NCBI GenBank assembly: GCA_025531455.1
Contig: JAMYHL010000069.1
Span: 248,001 to 312,000, forward strand
DNA length: 64,000 bases
Origin: Apiotrichum sp. Y4204
Taxonomy: Eukaryota > Basidiomycota > Tremellomycetes > Trichosporonales > Trichosporonaceae
Reading direction: 5' to 3'
The first letter of the stretch is position 1, and each line of letters opens with the position of its first letter. The notes beneath the pieces were generated by a model, which searched no databases, was not told where the DNA came from, and saw only the letters and a list, made by a program, of their open reading frames with translations. This document shows, piece after piece, positions 1 through 11,566 of the stretch. Both the position numbers and the translations under genes were made by a program.

Positions 1-2333
1 TCAAGCTGCTGTGAGTTGTGCTATGTCCCACCCTACTGACAGCAGGACCCGCCTCTTCGTCATCGGCTTCAGCACCTTCCTCACCTCGTGTATCGACTAC
101 AAGAAGCTCGCGCACAGCGTGTCGGGGCCAAACGACGTCGGGAGGCTTGACGATGCACTCATTCCTCAGTGCCTCACGCGTGGCTCGTTCTGGCACATGC
201 TGCTTATCGTGCTTGTCGTTGCCGTTTATGTGTTCGAGCTTGCCGCTTTCGTCGTGTCGATCCCGGATCTGCTCGACATGTACCGATTCTACACGTATCT
301 CCTCGGCGTTCCGGATGTGAGTCTCGTGGAGCTGAGACTTCCATGATCAGCTCAAGGATCACGCTGACCCCAGGCCGATATCCAGACCATGCCGTGGCCC
401 GAGATTGTGCGTCTCATCGGGGACATCAAGAAGCATAACCCCGTGACCTCGCTCTCGAATGGTCCACTAGCGGAGATGCTCGACGGCCCGGCGGCGGCCA
501 GTACGCCAAAGCTTGACGCGCATGATATTGCCAAGTGAGTTGACTTGATTGGAGTCGTAGAACTCACGACAGCCGCATCCTCCGACAGGACAACTACCTC
601 ACGGCGCTGTACAGCCGAGACCTGCTAGATCTACGCGTACGCTTCCCGCTGCCCAAGGCTGTAGAGCATCTCGCGCCGCCTGCACTCGTCACTGGCTCCG
701 GTCTCCCACGTACCCGCGGCGACCAGCGGCAGTACCTTACGTTTGGCGGGAGCACGCTCACGAAGACACTGGAGCTCAACCTCAACTTCTGCGTCATGGG
801 CTGCCTGTTCGACCAGCGGGGGCAGGTCAAGAAGGAGGTGATACGCGAGCGTAACCGGAAAGATCTCGTGGAGCAGTGAGCTCATGGCTCACGAAACCAA
901 GCTGACACCAGCCTCCAACGGCGCTTCATCTTCATGGGCCTAGTGAACGCCATTCTTGCGCCGTTCATCGTCGTCTGGGTCCTCATCTACTCGTTCTTCC
1001 GCTACTTTGATGTACGCTGATGCTTCTTTATGTTCACAGCTGACCACAGGAATATCACAAGAACCCGTCCTCGATCGGATCCCGCAAGTACACGCGCTTC
1101 GCCGAGTGGAAGTTTCGCGAGTTCAACGAACTCCCGCACCTCTTCGACCGCCGTCTGAAGCAGAGTTATCCCATTGCGAAAGAATACATCGACCAGTTCC
1201 CCAAGGAGCGCACGTCGTTGATTGTACGGTGGGTGATAGATTTTGACGAGACCCACTGACCTCAGATTCGTCGCGTTCATCGCTGGCTCGTTTGCCGCCG
1301 TCCTCCTCGTTGCGTCGCTGATCGACCCGGATCTCTTCCTCCACTTCGAGATCACCCCGCACCGCACCGTTCTGTTCTACCTCGGAGTGTTTGGCTCCAT
1401 CCTCGCAATTGCCCGCGGAATGGTCCCCGAGGAGAACCTCGTCTTCGACCCAGAGTACCTCATGCGCGAGCTCGTGCATTACACGCACTACCTCCCGCCC
1501 GAGTGGAAGGGCAAGCTTCACTCGCAAAAAGTAGGAAGCCGCTCTGTTCTACTTCTGACACACAGGTGCACGCAGAGTTTGGACAGCTCTTCCAGATGAA
1601 GATCATGATCTTCGCGCACGAGCTCGTCTCCGTCCTCCTCACGCCGTTCATACTCTGGTTCTCGCTCCCCGACTGCTCTGGCGCGATCATCGACTTTTTC
1701 CGCGAGTTTACCGTCCATGTCGAGGGGATCGGGTACGTGTGCTCCTTTGCTGTTTTCGACTTTGACCGCCCTGGCGCGGTCGGAGCCGAAGGTGCCGCAG
1801 CAGCAGCAGCAGCAGCCACCACTGCCGGCGCGCCGTCCTCGCCCGCATACCGCCTGCGCAGCCGGCTCCCTCACCATCCGCCGCCCGCCGGTGCTGGACC
1901 AAGCGGAGGCAAGAAGGCGGACTGGTACGACGCGAAGATGGAGCAATCGGTGCTGCACTTTAAGGCGTCGCACCCGGACTGGCAGCCGGCTGACCCGGGG
2001 GCCTCCGTGTTCCTCGACCGGCTGATGGACGCGCAGGGGCGGGAACCACAGCGCTCCGCGTACGGGCGGGGCGCGCTTGGTCTCCTACGCGGCGAGCGCG
2101 AGAGAGAGAGAGGAGAGAGGGAGAGGGAACGCAGCCCCGCGGCGCAGTCGCGGTGGTTCCAGCCTGCCGAGCTCGCGACGATGGAGGAGAATCCGGAAGA
2201 CGACGAGGCCGAGGCGATGGGGTGGAATCGCCGGATCGAGGAGGACGAGGAGGAAGCAGCGGGCGGCGAGCGCGACAAGCGCGGCCTTCTCCTCGACGCG
2301 GGCATACTCCTCCACAACGTCATGAACAGGTGA
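1..2333 (+). CDS. ATG9: Autophagy protein Atg9, 5'-truncated by the window edge
   Basis: This is the C-terminal part of Atg9, the multi-pass lipid scramblase carried on vesicles that seed the autophagosome membrane. Exons are 1-10, 46-316, 374-534, 573-875, 912-1011, 1050-1228, 1266-1530 and 1566-2333; all phases close. Family hallmarks read in order: the membrane segment [18 protein letters not shown], the MPWPEIV region after it, [34 protein letters not shown], the FRYFDEYHKNP loop, and [19 protein letters not shown]. The tail from about 1780 is low complexity: an alanine run encoded by CAG repeats (near 1797-1815) and an Arg/Glu tract encoded by GA repeats (near 2098-2130). Such tails vary freely in the family. 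The N-terminus lies outside the window. Confidence 0.95.
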
Positions 2334-2625
2334 ACAGGTAGAGTTGTAGAGGTATCAGTAGTTTGTGTCAATGAATCAATGGTCATCTGGACTTGGGATG
2401 AGGGTGCGCATCGCCCCACCTCTCCAGCAGTCCCCGCTCCGCGCGTGCCGAGCACGATGCATGTTGTACAACTGCCCTCGCGGGCAACTAGACGGCCAAG
2501 CCGCGATCTACCATGTGCCGGGGGCGACGCCACCTCCGGCCAATCCCTCAATCGCCCCGCCTCTGCGCTTCATCTTCCTTCGCCATCGCGTATCCACCGT
2601 TCCGCCTCGCTTCGCTTGGCTGCGC

Positions 2626-3029
2626 TTAGGCGGCAGTGAACGTGCGGACGACCTTGGCCGCGATGTGGAGGAAGAAGATGGACGCAATGAACGAGAGCGC
2701 GAGGACAATGACGACGAACGGGTCGCTGCGAGTAAGTATGTCTATCGCTTCTTCTTCAAAACTCTTCTAGCCACTCTCCCGGTGGCCTCGCCCATCCACT
2801 TCCTCCCATTCTCCGCTCACTCTCTCCAAACCCCTTTCTCCAGCTGCTCACACGACCTCGCTCCTCATCCTCCGCTATCTCTTAGTACTCACACCTTGAG
2901 ACCGGCATCCCCAGAGTCCGTGTACAGCTTCATCATGGTGTTCGACGATCCGCCCGCGCCGGCGGCGCGCGCAGACGACGGACGCGGGGCAGCGGGGGCG
3001 CGGCGGCTGCGTGATGGGCGTGTTGTCAT
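2626..3029 (-). CDS. SBH1: Sec61 translocon beta subunit
   Basis: This is the small tail-anchored beta subunit of the ER Sec61 protein-conducting channel. It was built as complement(join(2626..2725, 2893..3029)), giving 78 aa with phases closing. The basic Ser/Ala/Pro-rich N-terminus is followed by the conserved block MMKLYTDSGDAGLKVDPFVV (residues about 33-52), then one membrane helix IVLALSFIASIFFLHIAAKV and a short tail. The intron (2726-2892, 167 nt) splits the Val codon of KVDPF and is longer than most introns here. The start at 3029 is the first ATG in frame. The gene is divergent from the glutathione peroxidase across about 0.7 kb. Confidence 0.93.
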
Positions 3030-3718
3030 CGAGGTTGGGGTGGTGGAAAGCGGGAGTACGAGGAGCGTAGCGGGTGGTCGATATCGCGCGCACGTTCCGA
3101 GTCAAATATCGCAGCCGCACAGATAAGCATCAAAAAGAAACAGTAAAGAATCGCGTCAGCACCACCACCACTCTTCGGCATCCACGTACCGCACGGCATT
3201 GGCTCCGGGGGGACGCGCGACCGCGAACGCGGTTGATCCGCCAGTCGCGGGCGAGGAAGGGCGTTTCTCGTCGGCCTGAAGGTGAGTGTTGTGCTGGAGG
3301 GGAGGGGAGAGGGCGTACCATTGTGATTATGTGTGGGGAATGAATGTGCTGGAACGAAGGTCGATGGTTGGGATGTCCGAGATGTCGAGAACACGACGAT
3401 GCGTGAGATGGCGTTGAAGGGGACGTGGAATCGATGGTGGCATGTGGGATCTGGTCAATCTTGGCGGGATCAATTGCCATGCAAAAAGCACGTGGAACAA
3501 GGATTGAAGACATCGTACATCGTAAGCCCGGCGCTCGAATCCTGGAGCCCCAGCCGTGCCCATCTGGGCCCTCCATGACGTGATCCTGGTGAGTGACTGG
3601 ACTGGAGTGACGAGCTCAACGGCGACAACAGCGAGCAGTGAACAACTAACATCCCTTGCATCTATATCTTCCCTCTTCCAGGTCCACCATTCTTCGCCAC
3701 CTTCGCCGCTTTTCCACA
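3030..3718. other. Divergent intergenic region SEC61-beta / glutathione peroxidase
   Basis: This stretch holds no credible coding sequence. Near its right end is a likely 5'-UTR intron of the peroxidase gene: a GTGAGT donor at 3589 and a branch-like CTAAC (about 3648) followed by TTCCAG ending at 3681, 37 nt upstream of the peroxidase ATG. The promoters of both flanking genes must lie here; I recognise no TATA box. Confidence 0.5.
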
Positions 3719-4574
3719 ATGTCGAGCATCTACGACTATACCGTGAGGACGGGTCCCGCTTGGGCGTCGACGGCCGCTGATCGCAGGTGACCCTCGGCAC
3801 GGAATCTACGCCCCTCAAGCTCGGCGACTACCGCGACAAGGCGCTCGTGCTCGTTAATGTTGCGAGCAAGTGCGGCCTCACACCGCAGTACAAGGATCTG
3901 CAGGCGCTGCAGGACAAGTATCCCGATCGGGTGCAGGTTATTGGCTGTGAGTCGGAAAGGTCGGCGTCCAGATGTACTTCACGTTGGCTCATCTGGAGCG
4001 GCCAGTGCTCTCCCTCAGCAAAGGTGTCGGGATACGGGGGAAGATTCGAGCTGCTTGGTACTTGGGTAGCTGGATCCCTGACCACACCTCCTGACACCCC
4101 CGGCTTCTGCTCACACCAGTCCCGTGCAACCAGTTCAAGGCGCAGGAGCCCGGGTCTGCCGACGAGATCCTCTCCTTCTGCCAGGCCAACTATGGCGTGA
4201 CCTTTCCCATTGCGAAGAAGGTGCGTGGGTGTGGTGGGTGGTAAGCACTGTATCACCCACCTGAAGTCTCCATCTCCTCACTAACCCCAGGGGGACGTCA
4301 ACGGCCCCGAGACGCAGCCGCTATACGCCTTCCTCAAGGAGCACGCCCAGCCCCCTGTTTCTGACATTGACTGGGTGAGTGGAGTGCGCAGGATTACAGG
4401 GAGAGACCGCTCGCTCATCGTGCTCAGAACTTCTCCAAGTTCCTCGTCAAGGATGGCAAAATCACGTGGTTCCCTGCGAGAAGCACCAAGGTTGTGAGTG
4501 GAACATGCTGCGGAGAAAGGGCAAGTTTGCGACTGGGGGGCTGACGACAGGCGGACATCGAAGCTGCTCTCTAG
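3719..4574 (+). CDS. GPX: Glutathione peroxidase family thiol peroxidase
   Basis: This is a cysteine-type glutathione/thioredoxin-dependent peroxidase that reduces hydrogen and lipid peroxides. Exons 3719-3742, 3787-3946, 4120-4220, 4291-4374, 4428-4493 and 4551-4574 give 152 aa with consistent phases. Visible family features: NVASKCGLTPQY with the peroxidatic Cys37, GFPCNQF (Cys64, Gln66), SFCQANYGVTFPI with Cys82 (the usual resolving Cys region), and the catalytic WNF at 123-125. It carries Cys rather than selenocysteine, as in other fungi. The last exon encodes only seven residues. There is no targeting signal after this ATG, so it is probably cytosolic. The protein is slightly shorter than the roughly 160 aa usual for the family. 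Confidence 0.93.
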
Positions 4575-7199
4575 TCCAGCTCCCGGATAGCGATGATGCA
4601 ATGTGTCTTGTCTGTGATCAGTTCCCGAGGTGCGGACGTGGGCGAGATAAGATCGATGCGGGAGGGTGGCTTGGAACCCGAAGTTGCCACGCCGGATGGC
4701 GAGTGCCCGTCCAGAAAGGGGAATAGATAAGAACCGATCGGAAGAGTAAGGAAAAGACACCGATCAGAAGCAGAAAGAGACACGCTATCAGGATGGGAAT
4801 GAGAATCAGAGGGTGGGAGTGAGAACATGAAGCAGCGGAAATGGAAAGATGGAGCACATTTATCTCCAGAATCAGTGCTCGCAAAAGTGGAAATCAGCCA
4901 CGACACAAGTGGAAAGCAGTCGCGTGTGAACCACACCCACACCCAACACCACCTCTTATGGGTAATCCGGATATCGGACGTACTCTGCCAGCTCTACACA
5001 CAACTGACACGGTGACGTCGCTGCCCAGCCTCGTAATTCCTCTTTTCGCCCACAAGAAGAACCCGCCGTCGTCGAACAGGGTGAGGCGGGGTAGAGCCGT
5101 GATGTGATGAGGGGGCAGGTCCGGCGAGAGGGAGTAGATGAGAGGAGAGGGAGACATGGGGGGCGAGGTGAGGGGCAGCACCGCCTGATTCTAAAACCTG
5201 TCCGTAGTCTCGCAACTGGGACGCAGGGAACAGCTGGCGTCACAGCACCCCGCCACCCCCACCTCTACCAAACGCGCTGCCATCGGAGACTTGAGACAAA
5301 GGACGTGGAGCGCACGGCGATAAATGGGTCCCAGCATGCAGCATACAAGTTTACCAAAAGCCGCGCTGGGTGGAGCCAGTGGACTGGATCCGCGGATCCG
5401 GCCCATCCAGCCCAGTCCCCCCGGATGCCGAGATCTCATGTACCTTCACTAGCGCGCTAGCTGAATCTGGATATCTGAGGGGGATATCTGGGAGTACAGT
5501 ATCTCGTGCCAGACAAAACGGTGATTTGTGTCAGCGGAGCAGCGCCCAAGTCCGAGGACACAGAGGTGCAGCTGTGCAGAGGAGGCGAGGAGGATACAAG
5601 TGGCACATGGCACAGTGGAGGAGGCCGGAGAGTGGGTGACATCGGTGGGTGGGGGTACCTGACATCCTGACTCTCGGATTACTGTCGGCCATCGGGGAGA
5701 ACCCGGAGGAGGGGCCGGAGACTTTGCGCTGAGCTAGTGTATGCATGAAGCACGACGCAGCGTATTGAACAGCAAATGCATGCCACCGCTCTGCGGGTGA
5801 CGCATCCTCGCTGTCGGGCGGCGAGTGGCGGGGGTGGCGAGGCCAAGCTGCGTCGTCGCACGCGGACTGGACGCGCGTCCTGGCCGGCCACAATCTCCTG
5901 ACGAGCTGACACTGGAGTGCAAGGCACACCTCTCGCGGTAGCACGATGGATCTCGATCCCCCACTCGATCCCCCACCCCTCCACGCTCGATCCGTGATCT
6001 CAAGTGCTCCAGCGCTTGAGCGCTCCAGCGGGTACAGTTCCAAGATCAGTCCCCGTGCTCATATGCGCGCAGCGCGCAGCCAGCTCCTAGCTGCAGTACA
6101 AGCACAAGTTTACAAGCCTACAAGCCCCGCCCGATGGATCGATGGAGCGAGATCCCACTGATGCCACTGGGCACTGGCCGTGCTGGGCACTGGGCACTGG
6201 CACGCCGCGTGTACCGGCGTTCCTGTGTGTCGTGCGTCCTGGACATCCTGCATGTTGTCCTGGGACCGAATATCCAGGACGGGATATCGCGCGCTTTGCG
6301 CTCGGGCTCTAGCTCGAGCTCTTTCCAGGACCTACAGGATCCAGCGTGGCAGGGTCAATGACACAACAGCATGCATTGGCATTGGCAGGTAACTATACGC
6401 CAGCTGCTCCAGCTCCGCACTGGCTGCGCTTGTCTTGCTGCTTGCTGCCACTCCTACAGTATGCTCGCGGTGCTCGGTCCCGGGCGCTGAAACCGGCGGA
6501 GCCGGCAGCAGGAACCGATCGCAGGCACCCGGGCGCGCAGCCAAGGTTTAGAGCCAGGGGACATGAGGACATCATATGAGTGCATATCGGGGGTGCCTAT
6601 GAGGTCTACGGTGCGGCCAAGGATTGGAAAGAGTCAGAGTGGGTGAAACGGAGGTGAACCCGAGCCGGGTTACGAGAGCAGTGTGGAGAGTGGGCCGAGT
6701 GGGGGAGGAGCCGGAGCAGGGCTTGGACGGCATGGAGGGCATGGAAAGATGCCGGATCGAGGCTTGTTAGGGAAGGAGGGGGAACAACATGGTCGAGTAT
6801 GGCTGCTTTGGGAGTGTAAACAACGGTATGAGAGCATACGCAGCGCATTCTGTCCTTAGCTATCGTTTCTCGTCGCCGCTTGCAGAAATGACGCGCAGGC
6901 CGGCCTAGTGCGGTCGTGTGGCGGGCCCGCGACGACGCAGCGAGTAGCAGATAGCATGGCTTGCATGCATTGCATCGCGGGATCGCAGGCCGCGTCGGGG
7001 GCCACGGTCGGCGGTGGCAAGCGGCGGCGGGGCGGGTGGCGAGCGCATGCATCCCGCGGACAGCGGCGACGAGGTCTGCCCATACGGCGGACTGCAGCCT
7101 CGGAGGTGCAGCGGTGCGTCGGATGGGGAACCTCGAGCTGGCCGGGCTGGCCAAGGCTGGAGAGGTATATTGCATGACAAAAGCTCAGTGTCGAGAGGA
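4575..7199. other. Intergenic region without recognisable genes
   Basis: No open frame here resembles a known protein, and I found no tRNA arms. It contains small symmetric motifs: a perfect 14-nt palindrome GGATCCGCGGATCC at 5386-5399, short GGGCACTG-type repeats around 6168-6202, clustered AGCGC/GAGCGC inverted motifs near 6008-6032, and GCATGCATTGCATC near 6963-6977. Base composition is mixed and not strand-biased, unlike the stretch that follows. Confidence 0.4.
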
Positions 7200-8286
7200 G
7201 CGTTCTGGCCAACACCCGACTTTTCTTGGAATCCTCGTTCATCATCACTTGTATTTCATCGTCATCGTCAACAACACTTTCATCATCACTCACCACCACC
7301 ACCTCCATCCATCCCATCACAAGACAGTCACCGCTCATCATTCCATCACTCTGTTGCATCCCATCACTCGTTCCCATCACTCTCCATCACTCCTTCCGCG
7401 CCACCGCACCGATCACATCGCTCAGACACCCCACGGTACCGGCCTGACCCTCATTCCCCGATTCCCCAGCTTCTGTGATCTATTCCAGTTGGACAATTGG
7501 ACACTTTGCCACTTGTACTTGGCCGCATCCGACTCAAAGAGGACTCTGGCTAATTCTTTGCTCGAACCCACCTCCGACCCATCGTCCCCTTATCCTTCAG
7601 CCGCAAGCAGGCACAACATCATTCCCCCTTTTCCGCATCGCTCGCATCGCCGCATACCACGCATCGCATCGCGCATCGCTCACAACCCGAACCCCAGCAG
7701 CTCATCAAGCATTCCATCTCTGCATCCATTTCATCTCATCGGCGACATCTTATCATCAGCCACCACCGACTCCCGAGACTCTTTCGTCAACCATTAATTG
7801 TTTGTTTACCGATTACATCGTTACCTCCGTAATATTGCCCGGCATTCAACCCCCCATTCGCAACTTTTCACTTTTTTGTTGGTCTGTTGGCGTGACAGTG
7901 ATCCTGTGACCGGTGAGTATCGCGTCTTGGTTTACGCGTCCTTGTGTCGTGTGTCTCTCCCTCTTTGTGTTGTGTGTCGCGCGTTGTGCTAGCATCTTAA
8001 GCGTCTTTGCGTCGCGTCTGGGTGCCCTGCGCTACGCCACTCTCGGTCTGGCGTCCCTTTGCTAGTCTCTGTCTGCTGCCGCGTTCCCTGCATGCGCCTC
8101 GTTCCCCGGCAGTTGGCACTCCCCATTCACGGGGGGCTTCCAACTGCTGCAGGTGTAGCTGTCGAGCTGCAGCCGCAGCATGCCAGCAGGTTGGCGAGGC
8201 CCTCGCGCCCCGCGCAGCCAACATGACCGAGCAGCCGCATGACGCATGCGCGCAACCGCCCCGAGGCGCCTAGTGCATGCCTGCCA

Positions 8287-8300
8287 GTACGCCGGCGTAC
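8287..8300. repeat. Perfect palindrome GTACGCCGGCGTAC
   Basis: This 14-nt perfect inverted repeat is followed at once by the related CGCCGGTACGCCG. No function is assigned. It lies in the long region upstream of the MADS-box gene. Confidence 0.5.
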
Positions 8301-9587
8301 GCCGGTACGCCGCAGCCGTGCGAGACTTGACTCCGAACGGCTGCTTTCCTGATATGGAAAGGCCGCACCCTGCACCATCTCCAGGGCAAGAGAGTCATAC
8401 GGCTCATGGTGGCGGCTTGTGGCTTCCATGGCTTGCGGTTTCTGTTCGGTCCTCGCATTCTTATTTGCGCTTCAACGCGTTTATGTTTTCCTTTTCGGCT
8501 TTGGTTTCTTGTTTCTCATTTCATTGGGAGTGCGTTTCTGCGTTTCTTTTTTTCATCGGGTCGCATTTTACGCTCCTGCTCGTGTTTCCAGACACCGCAA
8601 AGGGAAAGGCGATGGCGTTTGAGCGCGCCGTAGGTCGCAAGTCCCAAAGAGGGAAAGAATCGCCGAGATTGGGTGACATCCCGGTCTGGGCGTCCCGTTT
8701 CGATGGTGGTTATGTTATCGTGTCGAGAGATCGCGACACGCAGAGCTTGCAGCAGAGCATCCACTCTCTGCAGCATGGCGACCGCCGGACCGGTGCCGGG
8801 GTGTCCGCAAGCCCGTGCTCGTGTCATGGCGACGGAGATCGCGACCGTGGAGACCGCCATGGCGACGATGCTTGAGCAGAATGGATATCAAGAGGGAGTA
8901 AGAGTTGGAGAGGTGTGCTCTTCCCCAATCTTTGTCCTCATTACATCTACCGGCTCGTCTTTTGTGGTTACTGTCCGCCGCACGATGTCGCCGCTACTCC
9001 GATTGTCTGCGATGGCGCCCGTACATCTCGGCATCGGCGAGCGCATTACTTGTTGTGGCGTGTGCGCTTTGCATAACTGCATTGCATCCCGGCCCCCTGG
9101 CCTGTGAGGCCCTCATTCCTGCACGGCACATCCCCTGCTGTTCCGTCTCCCCACTCTTCGTGCATGCTTTGGGTTGGCTCTAGGTGCACATCTGCGAACA
9201 CTGCATGAGTGTGTGCTATGTGCATACCGCCGAACTCCGCATGAGCCATGGGCGCGAGCAGACGAACGAGAGCGAGAATGATCACGGTGATCACGGTGCA
9301 GAGGTGTGCGCACGGTGCAACAGCTTGCAGCTACAGACTCCTCGGTCTGTCGCTCTCCGCCTCGCTGTTGTCTTGCCTCCCTAGCCTGTCTTGCCTTGCT
9401 CTCTCTCTCTCTTCCTCTCCCTCTCTTTCTCGGGGCTCTTGCCTTTCCCTCTCCCTCGCTCTTGTCTGTTTTCCCTTTTTCCGGATCGATCCCTTTTGAT
9501 CTTACGCGAGCTGACACACCCCACCCTTTCCCTGTGCATTGCCTCCTTTTGCCTCTTACGCTATACGCTCTACGCTCCTCGCTCTAT

Positions 9588-9672
9588 GCTCACACACCAC
9601 ACACGCACCTCACACACAAACAACACACGCACACACAACCCACACACACACACACACACCACACACACACGA
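9588..9672 (+). repeat. CA-rich simple repeat
   Basis: This is a run of (CA)n with interspersed CACC/CACG units on the + strand, a microsatellite-like tract inside the pyrimidine-rich region upstream of MCM1. It explains the long but meaningless His/Thr/Pro-rich open frames there. Confidence 0.8.
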
Positions 9673-11566
9673 CGGCGCTCGGCCCCCTTCCGCCTCTCCA
9701 TCGCCACCTTGTACTCCGCCACTGCCGCCGCCTCCGCGACCGCCGCCACTCGGCCCTCCCCCGCTCTGGCCCCCTCCCACATCATCCCTCTCCCTCCCTT
9801 TCCTCCCTCTTTCTGCCTCCCTCATATCCCGATATCGTTCGGCATTGTTGTGGTTTGTCGTCGTCGTCGTTTATGTTTATTATCGGCTCTCTCACCCGAC
9901 ACAATCAAACACACGCTCTTCGGATCTCTTCTGTCCTCTACACTCAAAAAATCGTATACATCCCGTTGGTCCATCCGCCCTGTTCTGGTCTGGTCTACTG
10001 CTGCTGTCATTCCTATTTCCTGCCCTCAATTTATCGACCCGCCCGCGCACCATCCCACCACCACCACCTGCACCACCCACACCACCACGACGTACCGCGA
10101 CACGACACGAATTTTGCCGTTCCTCTGACGTTGTGCCGTACCCGCCCGGACCGGCCCCGTTCTTATTTACCATTACTGTTCGGCACACCCGTTCCGTGCT
10201 GCCCTGTTCGTGGCTCCCTCTGCCCTCTCTCCATCCATCCCTTGGTCGCGCTGCCCTTGCTTCACCGTGGGTATCTCTCTCTCTCTCTCTGTCTGCCTCT
10301 CCTCTGCCTTTGCCGCCTCTGCCTTTGTGCTTGGTCTCTCTGCCTCTGCTCCTGTCCTCTTACCGCGTCGCCCATTCCCTCCCCTCCGCCCCCCCGCGTG
10401 CATCCAACTGGCTGCCTCTCCCTTCCTCTGCTCTTGCCCCATCCTCCCGGCTCCCTGTGTGTACTGCCTGTGGTATTGTCACCGCCGACCACCACCATTA
10501 CACCACCATCACCACCACACCACCCACACACACCCCCACACACACCCACCACTACAACCTCCTGTACCACACACCATACTTCGCTTGCTCGCGGCCGTCT
10601 CTTTATCGCCGTCGTTGTCATTGTTGTCGACGGCGTCTCCATTCCAATCCTCCCCCATCATCATCCATTTTAATTATTATTCCCGCGCTCCTTTTCTTTC
10701 TTTCAGCTCCCTTTGTTAATTCACACCTTCCCCCTCTCTTCCGCGCTCTCAACTGCTCGCCATTCATTTAACAAACTCGCCACTGTCGCTCTCCACCTCC
10801 TCTCTTCTTTCTGTTCTCTCGTGTCATCGACCACCCACTCTCATTTTTTCCACACTCTTTTACTGCATTCTCTCTTGTGGCCTTTCTCATCCTCCGCAGG
10901 TCTGCCCATTCCTTTATCGCGCAGCCTCTCGAACAGCGTTCAGCACCGTCAACATCCCGTCGACCCCGTCTCGAACGCGTGTGCCTTCTCTCTCTGTGCT
11001 TGTAAGTTGTCTTCCTTTTGCGCATTCAAATCGATACCATCGTTCTCCTTTTCGCACTCGGTATTGTCGGCGGCGCCTCAATCCACGCCCCGCGCCTCGT
11101 CTCATCTCATCGCTGTCTCGGTCTCGCGTTGGTCGTGTGCAGCCACACACACACACATCGTGCACATCGCGTCTATCGCATCGCGCATTGCGACCACGCG
11201 CAGCCATGTTCCACTCCACTCCACCTCGTCGCGTTCATCCATCCTTTAACTCGGCTTCGCCGCATCCCGCATGCCACTGGTGTCCGCCTCATTAATCCAC
11301 GCTGCCAATCATCGTCCTAAGGCCAGATGCTTACACACTACAGTCGTGAACAGTGCAGCACGCGCACATCGACTCTGGCACCCTCTGTAGCAGCACGACA
11401 ACCGCCGGCCTGATTCTCCCTTCTGAGGACGAGCAGAAGAACTTGCCCCTTTCCAAAACTACCTTCCCTCCGAAAGAGTCCCACTCGCACATCCACCTCG
11501 TTCACTTAACATCAGGAGCGCAGTTGGTTCCTCTTTTGTTCAACACTCTTTTCCCATCGCGGTTGG

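Larger units (their letters stand above)
7200..11566 (+). other. Pyrimidine-rich probable leader/regulatory region upstream of the MADS-box gene
   Basis: From about 7200 the + strand turns strongly C/T- and CA-rich (long runs such as ATCATCACTC, CTCTCTCT, CCACCACC) and stays so in blocks up to the MCM1 start codon. Open frames through it are simple-sequence and do not look like proteins. A TATA-like GTATATT lies just upstream (about 7165). Possible 5'-UTR splice signals are a GTGAGT donor at 7913, CCGCAG ending at 10899, a GTAAGT donor at 11002, and CTTAACATCAG ending at 11515, about 50 nt before the ATG. I infer a long, possibly spliced 5' leader; transcript data would be needed to fix its start. 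Confidence 0.4.

Noticed and set aside
3681..3721. Possible mitochondrial presequence (STILRHLRRFST) directly upstream of the peroxidase ATG
   Set aside because: The frame has a TAA upstream within the probable leader intron and no ATG. I tried joining the upstream exon ending at 3588 and it does not supply an in-phase start, so it is most likely untranslated leader.
6961..7797. Open frame of 278 codons
   Set aside because: The composition is that of ATC/CAC repeats and it spans the transition into the pyrimidine-rich region; no protein-like segments are present.
9306..10771. Overlapping open frames of 410-455 codons
   Set aside because: They consist of His/Pro/Ser/Thr/Leu simple sequence created by CA and CT repeats, in more than one frame at once, with no domain features.
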